This document shows, piece by piece, positions 59,662-64,000 of a DNA stretch of 64,000 nucleotides (position 1 is the first letter of the stretch; each line of letters starts with the position of its first letter). The position numbers and the translations under genes were made by a program. The stretch spans positions 682,001 to 746,000 of the forward strand of contig NZ_CP019402.1 in the NCBI RefSeq assembly GCF_002024505.1, given 5' to 3'. The notes under the pieces are model-generated. The model ran no database searches. It saw nothing but the letters and a program-made list of their open reading frames with translations, and was not told the DNA's origin. This DNA is from Plantibacter flavus. Lineage in GTDB: Bacteria; Actinomycetota; Actinomycetes; Actinomycetales; Microbacteriaceae.

Positions 59662-60336
59662 ATGACTGACGAGAACCAGAACCAGAACCAGGACGATCCC
59701 ATCATTCGTGACAAGCGACGGATCGACCCGGAGACCGGCGAGGTTCGTCAGCCTGGCACCGAGGGGGTTGACGCCGACGCGTCGGCCCCCTCGGGCGCAC
59801 CTGCCGAATCCGCCGACGCCGACGCACCGGCCGCCGACGACGAGCTGACCGTCGAGGACATCCTCAACGCGGCTCCCGAGGAGCCTGTTCAGGGCGGCGA
59901 CCTCTCCCCGGCCGAGCAGCTCGCTGCAGAACGCCTCGGCGACCTGCAGCGCGTCACGGCCGAGTACGCGAACTACCGGAAGCGCACCGAGGCCGGCCGT
60001 GAGGTGGAGCGCGAGCGCACCACCGGCGAGGTCGCCAAGGTCCTGCTCCCGGTGCTCGACGACCTCGACCGCGCTGAGAAGCACGGCGACCTCGAGGGTG
60101 ACGCCCCCTTCACGCAGATCGCGGCCAAGCTCCGCGGCGCTGCCGAGAAGCTCGGGCTGAAGCCGTTCGGAGCGGTCGGCGAGACCTTCGACCCCAACGT
60201 GCACGAGGCCATCTTCCAGCAGCCCACGCCGGGCGCCGAGGGCGAGACCGTCCTCGACGTCGTGGAGACCGGGTACCACCTGGGCTCCACCCTGCTGCGC
60301 GCCGCGAAGGTGGTCGTCGCGGTCCCGGCGAGCTAG
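59662..60336 (+). CDS. grpE: Nucleotide exchange factor GrpE
   Basis: The 224-aa protein starts with a long acidic disordered tail (about 80 residues), then the coiled-coil LAAERLGDLQRVTAEYANYRKRTEAGREVERERTTGEVAKVLLPVLDDLDRAEKH and the beta-wing ending HLGSTLLRAAKVVVAV. It exchanges ADP on DnaK. Two bases separate it from dnaK and two from dnaJ. Confidence 0.96.
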   Translation: MTDENQNQNQDDPIIRDKRRIDPETGEVRQPGTEGVDADASAPSGAPAESADADAPAADDELTVEDILNAAPEEPVQGGDLSPAEQLAAERLGDLQRVTAEYANYRKRTEAGREVERERTTGEVAKVLLPVLDDLDRAEKHGDLEGDAPFTQIAAKLRGAAEKLGLKPFGAVGETFDPNVHEAIFQQPTPGAEGETVLDVVETGYHLGSTLLRAAKVVVAVPAS

Positions 60337-60338
60337 CC

Positions 60339-61334
60339 ATGGCGAGTCAGGACTGGTTCGACAAGGACTTCTACAAGGTCCTCGGCGTCAAGAAGGACGT
60401 GACGCCCGCGGAGCTGAAGAAGGTCTACCGGAAGCTGGCCCGGCAGTATCACCCGGACTCCAACCCGGGTGATGCGAAGGCCGAGGCGAAGTTCAAGGAG
60501 ATCAGCGAGGCCCACTCGGTCCTCGGCGATCCCGAGCAGCGCAAGGAGTACGACGCCGTCCGCGCCATGGGCGGTGGAGCACGCTTCACCGCTCCGGGTG
60601 CCGGCGGCGGCCAGGGCGGCTTCGAGGACGTCTTCGGGTCGATGTTCGGTGGTGGTGGCGGTGGTCGCCAGAGCTACAGCTACCAGCAGACCCCGCAGGG
60701 GTACGAGGACATCCTCGGCGGCATGTTCGGCCAGGGTGGCTTCGGCCAGACCACCGGTGGCTTCCGCGGCTACGGCGGACCCACGCCCGGCCGCGACATC
60801 ACCGCGCACACGACGATCGACTTCATCACGGCCACGCAGGGCGACACCATCTCCCTGCAGACCTCCGAGGGACGCACCATCAAGGTGAAGATCCCGGCGG
60901 GCGTGTCGGATGGGCAGAAGATCCGCCTGCGCGGCAAGGGGCAGCCGAGTCCGGACGGCGGCGAACCCGGCGATATCGTGGTCACCGTGAGTGTCCGCAA
61001 GCATCCCGTGTTCGAACGCGACGGCCTGAACCTCCGCGTCACCGTGCCGGTCACCTTCGTGGAGGCCGCGCTCGGCGCCACGATCGAGGTTCCGACGCTC
61101 GGCGGCGACCCCGTCAAGCTGCGGGTCGCCCCCGGTACGCCGAGCGGTCGCGTCCTCCGCGTCAAGGGCCGCGGTGTCGCGACGACGAAGGGCACCGGCG
61201 ACCTCCTGGCCGTCGTGCAGATCGTCGTCCCGGCGCACCTCGGCGGCGAGGCCAAGGAAGCACTCGAACGGTTCCACGAGCTGGAGCCGAAGGACAACCC
61301 CCGCGACGAACTCATCGCTCGGGCTCGGGGCTAG
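60339..61334 (+). CDS. dnaJ: DnaJ co-chaperone without zinc finger
   Basis: The 331-aa protein has the J domain (FYKVLGVKKDVTPAELKKVYRKLARQYHPDSNPGDAKAE, HPD motif), a Gly/Phe-rich region (about 75-140) and two C-terminal beta domains (DGQKIRLRGKGQPSPDGGEPGDIVV). The four CxxCxGxG zinc-binding repeats are absent, so it is of the class B (CbpA/DnaJ2-like) type though it occupies the dnaJ position of the operon. Confidence 0.92.
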   Translation: MASQDWFDKDFYKVLGVKKDVTPAELKKVYRKLARQYHPDSNPGDAKAEAKFKEISEAHSVLGDPEQRKEYDAVRAMGGGARFTAPGAGGGQGGFEDVFGSMFGGGGGGRQSYSYQQTPQGYEDILGGMFGQGGFGQTTGGFRGYGGPTPGRDITAHTTIDFITATQGDTISLQTSEGRTIKVKIPAGVSDGQKIRLRGKGQPSPDGGEPGDIVVTVSVRKHPVFERDGLNLRVTVPVTFVEAALGATIEVPTLGGDPVKLRVAPGTPSGRVLRVKGRGVATTKGTGDLLAVVQIVVPAHLGGEAKEALERFHELEPKDNPRDELIARARG

Positions 61335-61364
61335 TAACCAGCAGCACACGGAAGGGCAGGGAGC

Positions 61365-61781
61365 ATGGACGAGCATTCGCCGGTCTTCGCGATCGCGATG
61401 GCTGCCGAGCTCGCCGGCATGCACCCGCAGACCCTCCGGCAGTACGACCGGCTCGGTCTCGTGTCGCCGACGCGGACCGCCGGGAAGTCGCGCAGGTACT
61501 CGATGCGCGACATCGCCCAGCTCCGTGAGGTGTCCAGGCTCAGTGCCGAGGGCGTCAGCCTCGAGGGCATCTCCCGCATCCTGACCCTGGAGAACGAGGT
61601 CAGCTCGCTCCAGGGTCGGGTGCGGGAGCTCGAGCACGCGCTCGCCAACGCCCTGCTGCGGACTCCGGGCAACCGGGTGTTCGCCGCAGGCATGGAGGGG
61701 AGCGTCGTCCCGATGCGGAGCGGTACCCGCACCCGTCGCCGGACCGAGGTCGTCGTCTGGCGGCCGTCGCTCTCCGAGTGA
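61365..61781 (+). CDS. hspR: Heat-shock repressor HspR (MerR family)
   Basis: The 138-aa MerR-type protein has AMAAELAGMHPQTLRQYDRLGLVSPTRTAGKSRRYSMRDIAQLREVSRLSAEGVSLEGI and a coiled-coil, lacking a long ligand domain, as in HspR. It binds the HAIR sites and uses DnaK as co-repressor. It closes the operon 30 bp after dnaJ. A strong terminator follows. Confidence 0.95.
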   Translation: MDEHSPVFAIAMAAELAGMHPQTLRQYDRLGLVSPTRTAGKSRRYSMRDIAQLREVSRLSAEGVSLEGISRILTLENEVSSLQGRVRELEHALANALLRTPGNRVFAAGMEGSVVPMRSGTRTRRRTEVVVWRPSLSE

Positions 61782-61797
61782 CCGACGAAAGCGCACT

Positions 61798-61830
61798 CGT
61801 GGTCGTCATCCCACATGGATGACGACCACG
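61798..61830 (+). terminator. Terminator of dnaK operon
   Basis: CGTGGTCGTCATCC (61798-61811) and GGATGACGACCACG (61817-61830) are perfect 14-bp complements with a five-base loop, 17 bp after the hspR stop. Confidence 0.9.
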
Positions 61831-61850
61831 GGTGCGCGTAGGGTTGGGGC

Positions 61851-62495
61851 ATGAGCGCGCAGCCCGTGGTGACGAAGCCGGACCCGGCGCAGACCGCACC
61901 CGCGACGGCCCGGAGGCGGCGCGGCGCCCGGCTGACCGGACTGACCGCCTACCCGCTCATGTACTTCGGTGTCGTCGCCGGCGTGCTTCCGCTGCTGACG
62001 CTCGTCGTGGTCGGCGCCCCGATCCTCGTCGGCGTCCTGCTCGGTGCGGGCGAGGCCGAATGGGTCGACGGCTTCTCGCGCGTGTTCGGGTTCATCCTGC
62101 TCTTCCTCACACCGCCGTTCGGTGCCTGGGTGTGGGGGTACGTCGCGCTCGGGGTCGTCGCCTTCCTCGGTGGCATCGCCCTCAGCCTGCGGATCCTGCG
62201 GCGTCACGGCGTGCGTCGCGCAGGAGCCGTCACGCACTGGGGCATGTGGGCCACCGTCCCGCTGCAGCTCATCTTCGCGGTCATCAGCCTCGTGATCGTG
62301 TTCGGTGCGATCGCGTCCGTCCGCGCCGAGGACGCCAGTGGCCTCGAGACCGTCCGCGCCTTCGGACAGGGCGTCGCCATCGCCACGGTCGTCAACCTCC
62401 TCGTCTCCGCCGGGCTCGGTGTCCTCGTCTTCCCGGCCGTCCTCCGGGCCGTGAAGGCGGAGAAGCCGGCTCGACGCGTCCGCCGACGCGGCTGA
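61851..62495 (+). CDS. Membrane protein, unknown
   Basis: The 214-aa protein has about four or five hydrophobic helices between residues 30 and 205 (YPLMYFGVVAGVLPLLTLVV, FGFILLFLTPPFGAWVWGYV, VPLQLIFAVISLVIVFGAIA, AIATVVNLLVSAGLGVLVFP) and a basic tail. I recognise no named family. TAGGGT six bases before the ATG gives a probable leaderless start. Confidence 0.72.
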   Translation: MSAQPVVTKPDPAQTAPATARRRRGARLTGLTAYPLMYFGVVAGVLPLLTLVVVGAPILVGVLLGAGEAEWVDGFSRVFGFILLFLTPPFGAWVWGYVALGVVAFLGGIALSLRILRRHGVRRAGAVTHWGMWATVPLQLIFAVISLVIVFGAIASVRAEDASGLETVRAFGQGVAIATVVNLLVSAGLGVLVFPAVLRAVKAEKPARRVRRRG

Positions 62496-62579
62496 CCACT
62501 GGACGGTGTCGGTCCCCGGGAGCAGAATCGCTGCATCAGCCGGTCCAGGCTGTGTCGCCGCTCCAGAAGGGAAGCAGCC

Positions 62580-62972
62580 ATGTCCACGCCGCCGGTCGCC
62601 GTCGATCCGCCCTCCATGTACACGAGCCCCGCCTTCGCGCAGGGCATGATCCTCCCGGCCGGCCCGACGCTGTTCATCGGCGGGCAGAACGGCGTCGACG
62701 CCGAGGGCACACTCCTCGACGGCCTCGGTCCGCAGACGGAACAGGCGCTCCGCAACGTCCTCACGGTGCTCGCCGAGGCCGGCTCCGGGCCGGAGCACGT
62801 CGCGAAGCTCACCATCTACCTCGCGCCAGGGATCGATCCGTCCGACGGCTACGCGGCGACCGCGGCGGTCTGGGGTGGTCGCCGGACCGCGGTGACGGTC
62901 GTCTCGGTCGCCCCGGCACGCCCGGGAGCGCTCGTCGAGATCGACGCCGTGGCGGCGGTTCCCGCGTCCTGA
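62580..62972 (+). CDS. RidA-family (YjgF/YER057c/UK114) protein
   Basis: The 130-aa protein has the RidA fold: SPAFAQGMILPAGPTLFIGGQNGVDAEG, and the closing PARPGALVEIDAVAAV. The catalytic Arg of true RidA (in the R-x-A/V segment) is not apparent near the end (APARPGAL holds one Arg), so it may be a Rid family member other than RidA. It probably acts on imines or a related metabolite. AGAAGGGAAG precedes the ATG. Confidence 0.8.
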   Translation: MSTPPVAVDPPSMYTSPAFAQGMILPAGPTLFIGGQNGVDAEGTLLDGLGPQTEQALRNVLTVLAEAGSGPEHVAKLTIYLAPGIDPSDGYAATAAVWGGRRTAVTVVSVAPARPGALVEIDAVAAVPAS

Positions 62973-63015
62973 CCGCGCGAACCTGTGCGCACGACCCGCC
63001 GGTTACGCTGAGGGG

Positions 63016-64000
63016 ATGCCCGAGTTCTCATTCGACGCGCTGCGCCGGTTCCCCGATCACGAGGCACCCAACCTCTTCGCCGTCGACGCGACCGATCGGC
63101 TCCTGCTCGACGAAGCGGCCGAGGCCCTGGCCGGGCGAGTGCCGACGCCCGGCGAGATCATCGTCGTCGGCGACGCCTACGGGGCCCTGACCCTCGGCGC
63201 CATCGCGCTCATAGGGGCGACGGACGTCCGGGTCCACCAGGACGCCGCCGTCGGAGAACGTGCCCTCGCAGCCAACGCCGAACGGCTCGGCATCGACGGC
63301 GGCTTCCGCAACCTGCCGCTCGGCGAAGAGCTGTTCTCCGGCGCATCGCTCGTCCTCCTCCAGTTGCCCAAGCACCTCGAGGCACTGCACGAGATCGCCG
63401 CCGCCGTGGCTCGTTGGAGCGCCGCAGACGTCCGCCTCCTGGCGGGTGGCCGGGTGAAACACCTGACGCCCGCGATGAACGAGGTCCTCGGTCGGAGCTT
63501 CTCGACCGTCACCGCGAGCCTCGCCCGGCAGAAGTCCCGGGTGCTCCGCGCCAGCGACCCGGTGACCGCCGCCGTCGAGGGAGAGCGTGACGAGGCCGAC
63601 ACCACGGCCTCGACCGCGCTGCGCACCGAGCACCATGCCGACATCGGCCTGACCATCGCCGCCGCCGGCGCGGCGTTCGCCGGCACGAAGCTCGACATCG
63701 GCACCCGCTTCCTGCTCGAGGCGCTGCCGGAGATCGCGCCCGACGCCCGGACGGCCATCGACCTCGGCTGCGGCACCGGCGTCCTCGCGGTGTCGCTCGC
63801 CATCGCCCGACCCGAGCTCGCGGTCATCGCGACCGACCAGTCGGCTGCAGCGGTCGCGTCGACCACCGCGACCATCGCCGCCAACGACGGCGCCGACCGC
63901 CGACTGGCCGAGCGCATCACGGTGCTCCGCGACGACGGCCTGTCGATGCAGCCGGACGCGTCAGCCGACCTCATCGTCCTGAACCCGCCCTTCCACAGCG
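63016..64000 (+). CDS. RsmC/RlmG-like rRNA methyltransferase, 3' part outside window
   Basis: Of this gene 328 codons are visible. The second half is a class I methyltransferase: AIDLGCGTGVLAVSLAI (SAM motif I) and LIVLNPPFHS (motif IV, NPPF, typical of guanine N2 methyltransferases acting on rRNA). The first half is the degenerate copy of the same fold seen in RsmC and RlmG. The end of the protein lies beyond the window. TACGCT six bases before the ATG suggests a leaderless start. Confidence 0.87.
   Translation, partial: MPEFSFDALRRFPDHEAPNLFAVDATDRLLLDEAAEALAGRVPTPGEIIVVGDAYGALTLGAIALIGATDVRVHQDAAVGERALAANAERLGIDGGFRNLPLGEELFSGASLVLLQLPKHLEALHEIAAAVARWSAADVRLLAGGRVKHLTPAMNEVLGRSFSTVTASLARQKSRVLRASDPVTAAVEGERDEADTTASTALRTEHHADIGLTIAAAGAAFAGTKLDIGTRFLLEALPEIAPDARTAIDLGCGTGVLAVSLAIARPELAVIATDQSAAAVASTTATIAANDGADRRLAERITVLRDDGLSMQPDASADLIVLNPPFHS

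Overview
The window is 64 kb of high-GC DNA from an actinobacterium. The gene content fits Microbacteriaceae: a C50-carotenoid operon (crtE-crtB-crtI-crtYe-crtYf-crtEb with a divergent idi), HAIR/HspR control of dnaK, many short leaderless genes with TANNNT six or seven bases before the start codon, and two MarR/LuxR-type divergent operators. The family assignment is inference. No rRNA, tRNA, CRISPR array, integrase or insertion sequence was seen.

Layout. 1-4.1 kb: part of a homoprotocatechuate (HPC) lower pathway (FAH/HpaG-like partial gene, hpaI, hpaH) with a divergent MHS-type transporter and an IclR regulator; two near-identical GTATAC palindromes mark the promoters. 4.1-16 kb: mixed small operons, including a MarR/NAD(P) reductase pair, a PadR-led three-gene membrane operon, a FusB-like FBP protein, a CPBP protease and a YigZ protein. 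14.1-16.9 kb: a LuxR-type regulator with an ATPase-like domain, divergent from hxlB-hxlA, the two ribulose-monophosphate enzymes that capture formaldehyde. 17-23.6 kb: an esterase, two very small proteins, dcd, and a MarR/EamA exporter pair. 23.6-29.4 kb: idi and the six-gene carotenoid operon, joined by 1-4 bp overlaps. 30.5-38.5 kb: a LacI regulator, a dipeptide/oligosaccharide-type ABC importer and a GH1 beta-glucosidase, which read as a beta-glucoside uptake and hydrolysis locus. 38.9-40.3 kb: a divergent pair of MarR-like regulators with His/Gly/Arg-rich inserts. 40.6-46 kb: a complete non-phosphorylative L-fucose pathway to pyruvate and lactate, arranged as two divergent operons around one palindromic operator. 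46-49.7 kb: ArsR regulator, serine hydrolase, membrane protein and an MFS transporter.

49.7-54.8 kb is the most interesting part: a compact class III lanthipeptide operon. It encodes a LanKC synthetase (884 aa, cyclase domain without zinc ligands), a 45-aa precursor that overlaps the end of the synthetase gene, and a two-gene ABC exporter. The precursor core has two Ser-x-x-Ser-x-x-x-Cys labionin motifs closely resembling labyrinthopeptin A2, but with a longer linker and no extra cysteines for a disulfide. A G18 tract and a strong hairpin lie between the precursor and the exporter. The synthetase gene has looser, lower-GC codon use than its neighbours.

54.8-61.8 kb: a heat-shock block, clpC-like then dnaK-grpE-dnaJ-hspR, with three HAIR operators. 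61.8-64 kb: a membrane protein, a RidA-family protein and a truncated RsmC-like methyltransferase.

Intergenic regions hold at least three families of palindromic repeats: a 19-bp-arm GAGTCGCCCGGATCTGC family, a TCAGGAG/CTCCTGA family that includes a 100-bp triple tandem, and a large nested palindrome found twice.
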